Shown here: piece by piece, positions 1-8,242 of the stretch
Layout of the letters: every line of letters starts with the position of its first letter
Numbering within the stretch: the first letter of the stretch is position 1
Assembly (NCBI RefSeq): GCF_036320655.1
Contig: NZ_CP143258.1
Coordinates: 1,736,001-1,800,000 of the forward strand
Reading direction: 5' to 3'
Length of the DNA: 64,000 nucleotides
DNA from: Porphyromonas pogonae
GTDB lineage: Bacteria; Bacteroidota; Bacteroidia; Bacteroidales; Porphyromonadaceae
Position numbers and translations under genes: made by a program
The notes under the pieces: generated by a model
What the model was told of the DNA's origin: nothing
Seen by the model: the letters and a program-made list of their open reading frames with translations, nothing else
Database searches by the model: none

Positions 1-12
1 CCGTGCTTTGAG

Positions 13-20
13 TATCTTTG
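13..20 (+). promoter_or_regulatory. -7 promoter element for the PNGase F-like gene
   Basis: TATCTTTG matches the Bacteroidetes -7 consensus TAnnTTTG and lies 30 bases before the ATG at 51. The -33 element would fall before the window, so only half of the promoter is visible. Confidence 0.6.
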
Positions 21-50
21 ATGTCTGTAATCTATTAACTATATCATCAA

Positions 51-1295
51 ATGCGTATTTCTCAATTTTTATCAAGAGTCCTATCTCTTACTATCTGTTT
101 TCTTATCTTTAGCCCCATTGCCTATGGAGCAAGATATGACACCGTCTATCGTAATAGTATATTCAAAGAACAACCTATTGTGTTCAATCCTAAAATACAT
201 CCTGAGGCATATGCACTCAAAGACGGTGTCGTTTACCTTGGCAATGGCAGGGTAGTGCTCAAGAAAATAAATATTCCTTATTTCAAGAGAGACTCCAAAG
301 TTTATATCAAGATCAAATTGCAATCCAATGGTGATCCGTGGGATAAGTCAGGCTCATGTTTTGTATTACCCACGACCTCTGATATCAATATGATCAAGGT
401 AATTCAGAACACTGGCAAATATCCTATAATTGATAGCAATAAACTTGAAAAATTTGTGGGGATTGTTCCCGGAAAAGGATTTGAACCTGTAGTCGAACTC
501 ATGCGTTTTATGACTCCTTTCGGTGTAGGGGCTTTTACTCCAAAAGACAGTCTCTTGGCTGAAAAGAGAACTCCTGTTTATATTGATGGATTTGCTCCCT
601 ATATGGAGTGGAATCAGGAAATAACTGATCGTTTACCCCTGCTTAGAGGTGAAGTCTATGTTGGTACATTCATAGATACATGGACAGAAAAGGGGTATAA
701 AATATCAGTGGAGCTTATGATCTCTCAAAGTAATATAAAATCGGATCATCAGAAAAAAACGTATCTCAAGTCACTGATCAATACCGTATATTACCCCGGT
801 CAGTCCATTCCTGATCTTTTTGCTCGCAAATCCGTAGAAATACCTTTTACAATCCCCATAAATGCAAAAAATGTAAGACTTCATTATATAACATCAGGAC
901 ATGGCGGACATGAAGGTGGGGATGAATTTGTACAGCGCAGAAACATCATATCATTGAATGGGAATGAAATTTACAATTTTATTCCTTGGAGAAATGATTG
1001 CGCTTCTTTTCGTCGTTATAATCCCTCTACAGGTGTATGGCTCAAAAAGAGGAATGTAGCCTATATCTCAGACGAAGGAAAGCGTGTCGAGAAAGTTGTA
1101 GAAGAGCCGATAGCCTCTTCAGACTTGTCTCGATCCAACTGGTGTCCCGGGAGTGATGTTAGTCCTGTAACAATTCCTTTAGGGAAAATAAGCAAGACTT
1201 CTAATATCCTTAAAATTGCTATCCCTCAAGCTCAACCGGCAAAAGATAATGCACTTAATCATTGGTTAATTTCCGCATGGATAACTTGGGAATAA
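51..1295 (+). CDS. Secreted PNGase F-like peptide-N-glycosidase
   Basis: A 414-residue protein with a signal peptide (about residues 1-26) followed by the two jelly-roll halves of PNGase F. The family cleaves the GlcNAc-Asn bond of N-glycoproteins and releases whole glycans outside the cytoplasm or in the periplasm. Aligned by eye to the Elizabethkingia enzyme, catalytic Asp60 (EWDR) corresponds to Asp98 (PWDKS) and Glu206 to Glu292 (GGDEF). Glu118 (TETW) corresponds to Asp209 (IDTW), a conservative change. The C-terminal NWCPGS and TPFGVG segments also match the family. The protein is about 75 residues longer than the classic enzyme, mostly at the N terminus. It appears monocistronic, with a terminator just downstream. 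Exact substrate preference (core fucose, complex or high-mannose) cannot be read from sequence. Confidence 0.85.
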   Translation: MRISQFLSRVLSLTICFLIFSPIAYGARYDTVYRNSIFKEQPIVFNPKIHPEAYALKDGVVYLGNGRVVLKKINIPYFKRDSKVYIKIKLQSNGDPWDKSGSCFVLPTTSDINMIKVIQNTGKYPIIDSNKLEKFVGIVPGKGFEPVVELMRFMTPFGVGAFTPKDSLLAEKRTPVYIDGFAPYMEWNQEITDRLPLLRGEVYVGTFIDTWTEKGYKISVELMISQSNIKSDHQKKTYLKSLINTVYYPGQSIPDLFARKSVEIPFTIPINAKNVRLHYITSGHGGHEGGDEFVQRRNIISLNGNEIYNFIPWRNDCASFRRYNPSTGVWLKKRNVAYISDEGKRVEKVVEEPIASSDLSRSNWCPGSDVSPVTIPLGKISKTSNILKIAIPQAQPAKDNALNHWLISAWITWE

Positions 1296-1317
1296 TAAAG
1301 CATAAGTAGAGATGGAT

Positions 1318-1356
1318 GGGGCTTTTCGAATATTCGGAAAGCCCCATCTTTTTATG
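1318..1356 (+). terminator. Rho-independent terminator after the PNGase F-like gene
   Basis: GGGGCTTT and AAAGCCCC arms enclose a short loop and are followed by a T-rich run (ATCTTTTT). It lies 25 bases after the stop codon. Confidence 0.8.
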
Positions 1357-1604
1357 CAATCTTTTGTCAGAATGATATGAATTGTGCTTCCTTTATTTCT
1401 TATCTCCTGGCTAAAAGAATGACAGTCCATGGACACTAGATGAGTATTCTGATAATATAAAGAATCAATATGATGACATCATATACAAAAATCAAAGGAG
1501 TTGCTAAATATTTAGTATATTTAAGCCGTTGGATCGGTGTATAATTACCGAGCTTAACCGTGATGAACATTGATAAGTAACTAACTAATCAAAAATACTA
1601 AAAC
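1357..1604. other. Intergenic region upstream of tnaA
   Basis: AT-rich spacer between the terminator and the tryptophanase start. It probably holds the tnaA promoter and leader. No TnaC-like leader peptide with a Trp codon could be recognised with confidence, and no repeat element is present. Confidence 0.4.
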
Positions 1605-2981
1605 ATGAAACTACCTTTTTCCGAGGCTTACCGTATCAAGATGGTTGAGCCTATTCGTAAAAGTACACGTGAAGAGCGTGAACAATGGATCAAAGATGCT
1701 AAGTACAACCTTTTTATGCTGAAAAGCGATAATGTATTTATTGATTTACTCACAGATTCCGGTACTGGTGCGATGAGCGACAAACAATGGTCTGAAATGA
1801 TGCTGGGTGATGAAAGCTACGCCGGAGCTCGCTCATACTATAAGATGAAAGATGCGATCAAAAATATTTTGGGTTTTGATTACTTTTTACCTACCCACCA
1901 AGGACGGGCAGCTGAGAATGTTTTGTTCTCTACAATTATAAAGGAAGGAGATATTATACCCGGTAATTCACATTTTGACACCACAAAAGGTCACATTGAG
2001 TTCCGTAAAGCTCTGGCGCCTGATTGTACTATTGATGAGGCTGCGGATACTCAGCTTGAGATTCCGTTCAAGGGTGAAATGGACCTAAAAAAATTGGAAA
2101 AAATACTGAAAGAAACGCCCAAAGAAAAAATACCCTGTGTAGTACTCACTATAACCAATAATACCGCAGGAGGGCAACCTGTTTCTATGAAGAATATCAG
2201 AGAGACATCAGAGTTGTGCCATAAATACGGTATCAGATTGTTGCTTGATTCAGCTCGTTTTGCCGAAAACGCCTATTTTATCAAAACACGTGAACCCGGT
2301 TATGCTGACAAGACAATCAAAGAGATAGTCAAAGAAATATTCTCGTATGGTGATATGATGACCATGTCCAGTAAGAAGGATGCTATTGTGAATATGGGAG
2401 GTTTTGTAGCCTTTAAAGATCCTGATCTATGGAAAAAATGTCAGATGTTTTGCATCATGAATGAAGGCTTTATTACTTATGGAGGAATGAGCGGACGAGA
2501 CATGAATGCATTAGCTCAAGGCCTTGATGAAGGAACAGATTTTGATATGCTTGAAACCCGAATCAAACAAGTGGAGTATTTAGGTCAAAAATTGGACGAA
2601 TATGGCATTCCTTATCAACGTCCTGCCGGTGGACATGCTATATTCTTGGATGCAAAACAAATTCTTACGCATGTACCCAAAGAGGAATTTATAGCTCAAA
2701 CATTGGGCGTGGAGCTTTACCTCGAAGCCGGTGTGCGTGGGGTAGAGATCGGGTCTATACTTGCTGATAGAGACCCTGAAACCCGGGAAAATCGTTATCC
2801 ACGTCTTGAGTTGCTTCGTCTGGCAATTCCGAGACGTACATATACCAATAATCATATGGATGTGGTTGCTGCCGCAGTAAAGAATGTGTATGATCGTCGT
2901 GAAAGTATTACACATGGTTATCGTATTACTTACGAATCTCCGGTGATGCGACACTTTACTATAGAACTCGAGAAGATCTGA
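1605..2981 (+). CDS. tnaA: Tryptophanase (tryptophan indole-lyase)
   Basis: This 458-residue PLP enzyme of the beta-eliminating lyase family splits L-tryptophan into indole, pyruvate and ammonia in the cytosol. The PLP lysine lies in the MSSKKD motif (Lys257/258). It could be confused with tyrosine phenol-lyase, but diagnostic positions are of the tryptophanase type: Asp125 in HFDTTKGH, DSARFAENAYF at 215-225, Ile382 where tyrosine phenol-lyase has its substrate-binding Arg381, and His450 in MRHFT where that enzyme has Phe. The protein closely resembles Porphyromonas tryptophanase as recalled. Length is normal and the start at MKLPF matches the family. It stands alone. A candidate terminator now lies about 310 bases downstream, beyond an inserted MITE. 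Confidence 0.95.
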   Translation: MKLPFSEAYRIKMVEPIRKSTREEREQWIKDAKYNLFMLKSDNVFIDLLTDSGTGAMSDKQWSEMMLGDESYAGARSYYKMKDAIKNILGFDYFLPTHQGRAAENVLFSTIIKEGDIIPGNSHFDTTKGHIEFRKALAPDCTIDEAADTQLEIPFKGEMDLKKLEKILKETPKEKIPCVVLTITNNTAGGQPVSMKNIRETSELCHKYGIRLLLDSARFAENAYFIKTREPGYADKTIKEIVKEIFSYGDMMTMSSKKDAIVNMGGFVAFKDPDLWKKCQMFCIMNEGFITYGGMSGRDMNALAQGLDEGTDFDMLETRIKQVEYLGQKLDEYGIPYQRPAGGHAIFLDAKQILTHVPKEEFIAQTLGVELYLEAGVRGVEIGSILADRDPETRENRYPRLELLRLAIPRRTYTNNHMDVVAAAVKNVYDRRESITHGYRITYESPVMRHFTIELEKI

Positions 2982-3064
2982 TAGCAGAGTATCTAACCTT
3001 TCTCCAATTTTTAGTAGAAAGCTATTGGATTTATTTATCTGTGACTATTGCGTAAAAGTTTCTT

Positions 3065-3251
3065 GAGACCGTTGCATAGTAGGCAAATTGCTTCGTTGCT
3101 TGCGAGATTCGCGCTAGGTCATTTACCTGAAGTAAACTCCCTGTGCACTCACTCTTAGCGCCTTGCACTTTACCTTCTCTGCCCGGTCAAAGTGTCTTTT
3201 GTCGGCTTTGCCTCCAAAATCCATGAGACTGTTGACTTTTGCAACAGTCTC
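3065..3251 (-). mobile_element. 187-bp MITE, copy 1
   Basis: First of five copies, inverted relative to the others. The ends are GAGACCGTTGCA and, inverted, GAGACTGTTGCA: a 12-bp terminal inverted repeat with one mismatch. It is flanked by a 5-bp direct repeat TTCTT (3060-3064 and 3252-3256), as expected for a target duplication. It has no coding capacity; a short ORF beginning MHFTLSARSK recurs in the copies but is a by-product of the repeat. It sits between tnaA and its likely terminator. The 12-bp ends and 5-bp duplication fit the IS1126 (IS5-type) elements of Porphyromonas as I recall them; no such transposase lies in this window. Confidence 0.9.
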
Positions 3252-3291
3252 TTCTTATGAGAGCGACGGACAGTATTTATGCTTAATGATC

Positions 3292-3336
3292 GAAAGGCTT
3301 CTTTCTTTAACAGGAAGTCAGCCTTTCTTCTTTTAT
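3292..3336 (+). terminator. Candidate tnaA terminator displaced by a MITE
   Basis: GAAAGGCT (3292-3299) pairs with AGCCTTTC (3320-3327), with further pairing inside, followed by TTCTTTTAT. It is the first terminator-like structure after tnaA and lies just past MITE copy 1, so the insertion may have separated gene and terminator. Confidence 0.5.
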
Positions 3337-3619
3337 ACCCTTGAATACATCATGGTTCTCTTTTAATCCTAAAAGTGATATCGAGAATTGATTGCAAAAA
3401 TCGGTGTCTCTTACAATTGCCTGGTTTTTATAACTTTTGAGGAAGTGTAATCTGACATAATGAAAAGTTTTTGTCGTTGTCATATTGCAGTCATTTTTCA
3501 TTTAATAATATATAAATGGTGTAACTTGTCGATAATTATTGTCATTTTGTAAAATAGAAGGGTATTTGTTATTATTCTCATTTCACCCCATATAAAGCTA
3601 GTAAGCTCTTAATATTTTT
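3337..3619. other. Non-coding region before element A
   Basis: AT-rich sequence with only spurious short ORFs and no recognised gene. It leads into the first 22-nt unit of element A at 3620. Confidence 0.4.
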
Positions 3620-3678
3620 CTAACTAGGTTGTACTATTTTCTTAGTTACACTTTTTCTGTTTTCTAACTAGTCGTCCC

Positions 3679-4986
3679 TTAAAAAGCACATTTCAGCGCA
3701 ATCCTCTCCATTGGGAGTGTTTCGCTGATTTTGTTTATTAGGTACAAAAGAAGCTTCATGGCTCTTTTGAAGTTATATGCCGCTGCAGCTAACATTACAT
3801 TGATAGCATCCCCGAAGAGCCCTTTGTAAAAGTTACGTCCTAAGCGATAATCTGACTTCAAATGTCCGATAGTTGGTTCTATTCCTGCACGCTTGCAGAA
3901 AAGTCGATGCTTCTTTTTACGTTGATAATAACTGTCTTTAGCTTTTGGAGTGTCAGGAATCAATATTTGCGTACCGTTTATTTCTTTTTTCCCACGGTAA
4001 CCTCTATCTCCGGCCAATTTCTTAATCCTTTCTCCCGTGAGTCTCTTCACCTGATCGAGGCTTTGCTCTATGGTATGTCCGTCATACTCATTACGGAAAG
4101 AAGAGGCTCCCAAAATCACTCCCGTCATGGAGCGTATAATCGAGACTTTGTTTCCAAACTCATATTTTTTGTGCTCCTTACCTTTACTGATGCATTGAAC
4201 ATCCGGTTCATGAATAGAATAAATCTTTTGAGTGGAATTACGCCGTTGCGAAAGAATCCTTTCAAAGAGGGAAATGAGTTTGTCGTACTCCCTGTTATTA
4301 CCCAGGTTTCGTTTAAGTTCCCGAACCAAACGTCCCGCTATTGTTCGTAACCGTTTATCCGCTTTAAGAGCTTTCTTACGGTTCTTGGGATGGTTGCGAA
4401 AACGTTGATCCCGATAAATTCTTTTCAATACGAAAGTATAGCTTTGACGAATGGGTAGATTGAGAGCCCTTACGATTTTGAGAACCTTGCCTACTATCTT
4501 CTTATGCAACTTGGCATCTGTAGGATAAGTCACATTCTTTTCCTGCACGGTGGAGTCTATAAAAGCGGTATCGTGGTGATCCTTCTCATTTTTGTCATCA
4601 TTCACACGAATACTTTCTGCAAGAATAAGCTCTATCCCTCTTTCGCCGATACGTTTGCGGAAGTGAACCAGTTCCGAGGCATTGCAGGGAAAGGAAGGAG
4701 TAAACTCCTGCATGCCACAAAAATATTGAAAATAAGCGTTCTCACTCCATTGTTCTACAACAGATTCATCTGAAATATTGCGCAAATGCTTCAGAATTAA
4801 AAGACCACACATTAAACGAATAGGCTTACCGGGACGACCATTGTCAGGGCAATACAAGGAAGAAAAATCCTCTTCGAACCTTTTCCAATCGATTTTATGG
4901 GAAAGTTTATACAGAGGATGTTGCTGGTTAAGCAAATCGTCCAGCGAAGAGAATAGAGATTGAACTGTTTGAGTAGGGCGTATCAT
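3679..4986 (-). CDS. IS5-family transposase
   Basis: A 435-residue DDE transposase. An N-terminal DUF772-like domain (GRPGKPIRLMCGLLILK region) is followed by the catalytic domain with candidate acidic residues in AFIDSTVQE, AGDRGYRGK and IEPTIGHLK. The longest ORF begins at 5040, but a good promoter (TTTGA, then 18-19 nt, then TATCTTTG) occupies 5011-5040. The transcript would therefore begin near 5004, so I place the start at Met 4986 (MIRPTQTVQ). No frameshift or stop interrupts it, so the element is probably autonomous. Family assignment to IS5 rather than IS1182 rests on overall motif similarity recalled from memory. Confidence 0.88.
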   Translation of the reverse strand: MIRPTQTVQSLFSSLDDLLNQQHPLYKLSHKIDWKRFEEDFSSLYCPDNGRPGKPIRLMCGLLILKHLRNISDESVVEQWSENAYFQYFCGMQEFTPSFPCNASELVHFRKRIGERGIELILAESIRVNDDKNEKDHHDTAFIDSTVQEKNVTYPTDAKLHKKIVGKVLKIVRALNLPIRQSYTFVLKRIYRDQRFRNHPKNRKKALKADKRLRTIAGRLVRELKRNLGNNREYDKLISLFERILSQRRNSTQKIYSIHEPDVQCISKGKEHKKYEFGNKVSIIRSMTGVILGASSFRNEYDGHTIEQSLDQVKRLTGERIKKLAGDRGYRGKKEINGTQILIPDTPKAKDSYYQRKKKHRLFCKRAGIEPTIGHLKSDYRLGRNFYKGLFGDAINVMLAAAAYNFKRAMKLLLYLINKISETLPMERIALKCAF

Positions 4987-5010
4987 AAAAAATCTGCAAG
5001 TTTCTACATC

Positions 5011-5040
5011 CAAAGATACAAAAACTTGCAGATTTATCAA
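5011..5040 (-). promoter_or_regulatory. Transposase promoter inside the IS
   Basis: On the minus strand TTTGA and TATCTTTG are separated by about 19 nt, a good Bacteroidetes promoter. It decides the transposase start. Confidence 0.6.
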
Positions 5041-5202
5041 AGAGTATAAGAATGTAATTCACTGTATATCAGAAAATAAACGCGATTTTAAGGGGCGACT
5101 AACTAACAAAATAGTACAACCTAGTTAGGAAAATAGTACAGTGTAGTTAGAAAAATAATGCAACACAACTAAGAAATAAGCCTTTTAATAATATGAAATG
5201 AC

Positions 5203-5240
5203 AAAGCCGTAAAGAGATATAAACATCTATTTACGGCTTT
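5203..5240 (-). terminator. Hairpin before the repeat array of element A
   Basis: AAAGCCGTAAA (5203-5213) pairs perfectly with TTTACGGCTTT (5230-5240). Leftward transcription from the element promoter reaches it about 200-235 nt after the start. The following T-run is weak (TTTGTCATTT), so termination may be partial. Confidence 0.55.
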
Positions 5241-5264
5241 ATTATGATAACTAATAGTGTTTTC

Positions 5265-5411
5265 TTACACTCTGACAATTTGATATTTTATCCTCATTAT
5301 TCCAATCTGATAAAATGTAAACTCAAAAAGGATGTTAAGCATGTAGTACATGTCGGTAAATAAGTTATTACCTGCATTCGTTTGAGGTATATTATTTATC
5401 CAAGCTCTCAT
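5265..5411 (-). CDS. Possible 48-residue small protein in element A
   Basis: The frame starts 26 nt after the expected transcription start of element A and begins MRAWINNIPQ. Its C-terminal segment MRIKYQIVRV aligns with MRVKYQIVKM encoded at the same place in element B. Differences between A and B are not concentrated at third codon positions, so conservation may be of the nucleic acid rather than of protein. No family is recognised. A and B share the opening ATGAGAGC and an AATAATA stretch. This is a candidate small ORF rather than an established gene. Confidence 0.3.
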   Translation of the reverse strand: MRAWINNIPQTNAGNNLFTDMYYMLNILFEFTFYQIGIMRIKYQIVRV

Positions 5412-5443
5412 TGGTGTAGTTTAAGAAATTAATGTTATTGAGA

Positions 5444-5475
5444 CAAAGATACAACATTGCACACCCCTTTGTCAA
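5444..5475 (-). promoter_or_regulatory. Element A promoter
   Basis: On the minus strand TTGAC (5475-5471), a 19-nt spacer, then TATCTTTG (5451-5444). The whole block, including spacer segments AAAGGGG and ATGTTG, is nearly identical in elements B, C and D. It points leftward, away from rpsA. Confidence 0.75.
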
Positions 5476-5764
5476 TAGGTGGAGGCTGATTTATTTTATC
5501 TCAATCACATGAAAAATGGAGTAGTGATTAATTTTCATCATCATGCCACGTTCGTCAGATTATCAGAAATAGAAATTGTGTTTAATAGTTTAGTATAATT
5601 GAAAGCACTAAATTCTATACACTACATGAGAAAAAGGGTGGGGACTTACACTTTAATAAGGATTAACCTAATGCGTATAAATACTATGATTGAGTAAATT
5701 TATTGGATTTTATTTATTAGCTATCTTATACATTATCATTTATGATTTAGAAGATATTTGAAAA
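5476..5764. other. Spacer between element A and the rpsA terminator
   Basis: AT-rich, no coding sequence and no repeat recognised. Confidence 0.4.
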
Positions 5765-5766
5765 CA

Positions 5767-5800
5767 AAAATGGCTACATGAGATCATGCAGCCATTTTGA
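5767..5800 (-). terminator. rpsA terminator
   Basis: AAAATGGCT..CATG and CATG..AGCCATTTT arms form a strong hairpin. On the minus strand it is followed by TTTTTGTTTTC, giving a U-rich tail. It lies 44 bases after the rpsA stop. Confidence 0.85.
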
Positions 5801-5843
5801 TTTTTAGTGATTGAGATTTCTATGAACTCAATCTGAAGAGGTT

Positions 5844-7631
5844 TTATTCAGAAAGTTTTTCTTTCAAAGCAGCCAATTCGTCAAGGTCACCAAGAGTGGC
5901 CTTTTCGTTGTTTGAAGCATTGCTTGCAGCTACAGCATTGTTGCTACGCTTTGATTCAGCCTTTTCTGCTTTTTCTTCAGCTTGCTGTGCAGATTTTTGC
6001 TCATCTTCGAATACTCGGCTGTGCGATACGATGATACGCTTAGCTTCCTTGTTGAATTCGATCACTTTGAACTGAAGTTTTTCTTCTTGAGTAGCCTGTG
6101 AACCATCTTCTTTTACAAGATGTTTAGGGGTAGCAAAACCTTCAACGCCATAAGGTAATGAAACTACTGCTCCTTTGTCCATAAGCTCGATGATAGTACC
6201 TTCGTGGATGCTACCAACTTTGAAGATAGTTTCGAATACATCCCAAGGATTTTCTTCTAGCTGTTTGTGTCCTAAGCTCAAGCGACGGTTTTCTTTGTCA
6301 ATCTCAAGAACCTGAACATCCATTTCAGCCCCTACTTCAGTGAATTCGCTAGGGTGTTTGATTTTCTTAGTCCAAGAAAGGTCTGAGATGTGTACAAGAC
6401 CGTCAACACCTTCTTCGATTTCAACAAAAACACCAAAGTTTGTGAAGTTGCGGACGCGAGCTTTGTGCTTAGAGCCAATAGGGAATCTTTCTTCAATACC
6501 TTCCCATGGATCATCTTTGAGTTGCTTGAGACCGAGGCTCATCTTACGCTCATCACGGTCGAGAGTGAGAATTACAGCTTCAACTTCATCACCTACATGA
6601 AGGAAGTCTTGAGCGCTACGGAGGTGTTGTGTCCAAGACATTTCAGAAACGTGGATAAGACCTTCAACGCCCGGAGCGATTTCAACAAATGCTCCGTAGT
6701 CTGCCATAACCACAACTTTACCTTTTACCTTGTCACCAACCTTGAGGTCGGCATCAAGAGAATCCCATGGGTGAGGCATAAGTTGTTTCAACCCAAGAGC
6801 TATACGTTTCTTTTGATCATCGAATTCTAGGATAACCACGTTGAGTTTTTGGTCAAGCTCTACTACTTCGCTCGGATGAGCTACGCGACCCCAAGAAAGG
6901 TCTGTAATGTGTATCAAACCATCTACGCCACCAAGGTCGATAAATACACCGTAAGAAGTGATGTTCTTGACGGTACCTTCGAGTACCTGACCTTTTTCGA
7001 GTTTGCTGATGATTTCTTTCTTTTGTTGTTCAAGCTCAGCTTCGATAAGAACTTTGTGAGAAACAACAACGTTTTTATATTCTTGATTGATTTTAACAAT
7101 CTTGAATTCCATAGTTTTGTCAACGAACGCATCATAATCACGGATAGGGCGTACGTCGATTTGAGAACCGGGCAAGAATGCTTCGATACCGAATACATCT
7201 ACGATCATACCACCCTTAGTGCGGCATTTCACATAACCCTTGATGATTTCGTCATTTTCAAGAGCTTCGTTTACACGTTCCCATGAGCGTGAAGCACGAG
7301 CCTTGCGGTGTGAAAGAACTAATTGTCCTTTTTTGTCTTCTTGTGTTTCTATAAACACTTCAACCTCATCGCCTACTTTGAGGTCAGGATTGTAGCGGAA
7401 TTCTGAAGCAGGGATTGCTCCTTCGCTTTTGAATCCAACATTAACCAAAATTTCACGTTTACCAATTTTGGTTACGGTACCCATAGCAACGTCTTTTTCT
7501 TTGATTGCATTTAGGGTGTTGTCATAAGCAACTTCTTGCTCTTGACGGCTTGCATCAGTTACACTTTTGCCTGATTCGAATTCATCCCAGTTAAAATCTG
7601 CAATGGGCTGAATGTTCTTTAAGTTATCCAT
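5844..7631 (-). CDS. rpsA: 30S ribosomal protein S1
   Basis: A 595-residue protein with repeated S1 (OB-fold) RNA-binding domains across about residues 45-545. The recurring GxVxxxxxYGxFVxxxxGVxGLIHxSxxSW pattern is clear (for example SYGVFIDLGGVDGLIHITDLSW). S1 binds mRNA on the small ribosomal subunit and helps start translation, which matters in Bacteroidetes because they rarely use Shine-Dalgarno pairing. The C-terminal tail (about 550-595) is Ala/Lys/Glu/Asn-rich and probably disordered. Length is typical for the phylum. It is monocistronic, with a -7 promoter element upstream and a strong terminator. Confidence 0.97.
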   Translation of the reverse strand: MDNLKNIQPIADFNWDEFESGKSVTDASRQEQEVAYDNTLNAIKEKDVAMGTVTKIGKREILVNVGFKSEGAIPASEFRYNPDLKVGDEVEVFIETQEDKKGQLVLSHRKARASRSWERVNEALENDEIIKGYVKCRTKGGMIVDVFGIEAFLPGSQIDVRPIRDYDAFVDKTMEFKIVKINQEYKNVVVSHKVLIEAELEQQKKEIISKLEKGQVLEGTVKNITSYGVFIDLGGVDGLIHITDLSWGRVAHPSEVVELDQKLNVVILEFDDQKKRIALGLKQLMPHPWDSLDADLKVGDKVKGKVVVMADYGAFVEIAPGVEGLIHVSEMSWTQHLRSAQDFLHVGDEVEAVILTLDRDERKMSLGLKQLKDDPWEGIEERFPIGSKHKARVRNFTNFGVFVEIEEGVDGLVHISDLSWTKKIKHPSEFTEVGAEMDVQVLEIDKENRRLSLGHKQLEENPWDVFETIFKVGSIHEGTIIELMDKGAVVSLPYGVEGFATPKHLVKEDGSQATQEEKLQFKVIEFNKEAKRIIVSHSRVFEDEQKSAQQAEEKAEKAESKRSNNAVAASNASNNEKATLGDLDELAALKEKLSE

Positions 7632-7697
7632 TCTGTTAATTAAAAATTGTAGTTAATTGATTAGACATTATATTGATATATTTCTAAAAAACCGGTG

Positions 7698-7705
7698 CAA
7701 AGATA
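7698..7705 (-). promoter_or_regulatory. rpsA -7 promoter element
   Basis: TATCTTTG on the minus strand, 66 bases before the rpsA ATG. No convincing -33 element at the usual spacing. Confidence 0.5.
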
Positions 7706-7823
7706 GCTATTTCTTTTAAACAAAACTATATTTTTCATGTAAAATCTTTGAAAATCAATTGATTTGGTTTTAGAAAAATATACATTGAAAACATTTTTAC
7801 TCAAAGATGAACATTTAAGTCTG

Positions 7824-8010
7824 GAGACTGCTGCAAAAGTCAACAGTCTCATGGATTTTGGAGGCAAAGCCGACAAAAGACACTTTGACCGGGCAGAGAG
7901 GGTAAAGTGCAAGGCGCTAAGAGTGAGTGCACAGGGAGTTTACTCCCGGTAAATGACCAAGCGCGAATCTCGCAAGCAACGAAGCAATTGGCCTGCTATG
8001 CAACGGTCTC
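7824..8010 (+). mobile_element. 187-bp MITE, copy 2
   Basis: Same length as the other copies. The left tip carries one extra substitution (GAGACTGCTGCA). It is flanked by the exact 5-bp duplication GTCTG (7819-7823 and 8011-8015). It lies in the divergent spacer between rpsA and uraA, clear of the rpsA -7 element. Confidence 0.92.
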
Positions 8011-8242
8011 GTCTGAGAAAAATACAATAGAAATATGAGTGGAACTACAATTTGTAAATAAAATAGGTCCTTAAATATGGATAAAACAGGGAATCTTAGT
8101 ATCTTTGACAAATTTTGTGCATAGACGTATTGTAGGCTTTGTTTTGCTGGGCATCTCAAGATCTTTTGTGTAGGTTCACTTGAGCAACTGACTTCATTGT
8201 CAGTCATGTTTTTACATATGATATGCACACACAAAAATATTT

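Larger units (their letters stand above)
3671..5098 (-). mobile_element. IS5-family insertion sequence inside element A
   Basis: About 1.43 kb with imperfect terminal inverted repeats: TCGTCCCTTAAAA at the left and TCGCCCCTTAAAA (inverted) at the right. It contains one intact transposase gene. Seven identical bases, CTAACTA, flank both sides and may be the target duplication. The outermost base of the element is uncertain because the left side has an extra G. The intact ORF and good ends suggest a recent insertion. Confidence 0.85.
3620..5475 (-). repeat. Element A: promoter, sORF and 22-nt minisatellite, split by an IS
   Basis: One of four related intergenic elements. Read on the minus strand: promoter (5475-5444), small ORF (5411-5265), a core shared with elements B and D (about 5316-5277), a hairpin with TTTACGG arms (5203-5240), then 22-nt units. 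Unit starts on the plus strand are 5165, 5143, 5121, 5099/3664, 3642 and 3620, with motif CTAACTA or TAGTTAG. The IS5-type element sits within the unit at 3664. CTAACTA is present on both sides of the IS (3664-3670 and 5099-5105), and removing the IS with one copy restores exact 22-nt phasing. Without the IS the element is about 430 bp. Confidence 0.8.

Noticed and set aside
1605-2981. Tyrosine phenol-lyase as the identity of the PLP lyase
   Set aside because: Ile382 replaces the diagnostic Arg, and Asp125 and His450 are of the tryptophanase type.
3163-3366. Small protein beginning MHFTFSARSK and its relatives at other MITE copies
   Set aside because: The frame arises from the MITE sequence itself, in the same place in several copies, and runs into different flanking DNA.
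6390-7286. Long opposite-strand frames in rpsA (up to 146 codons)
   Set aside because: They are shadows of the repetitive S1 coding sequence with no family match.
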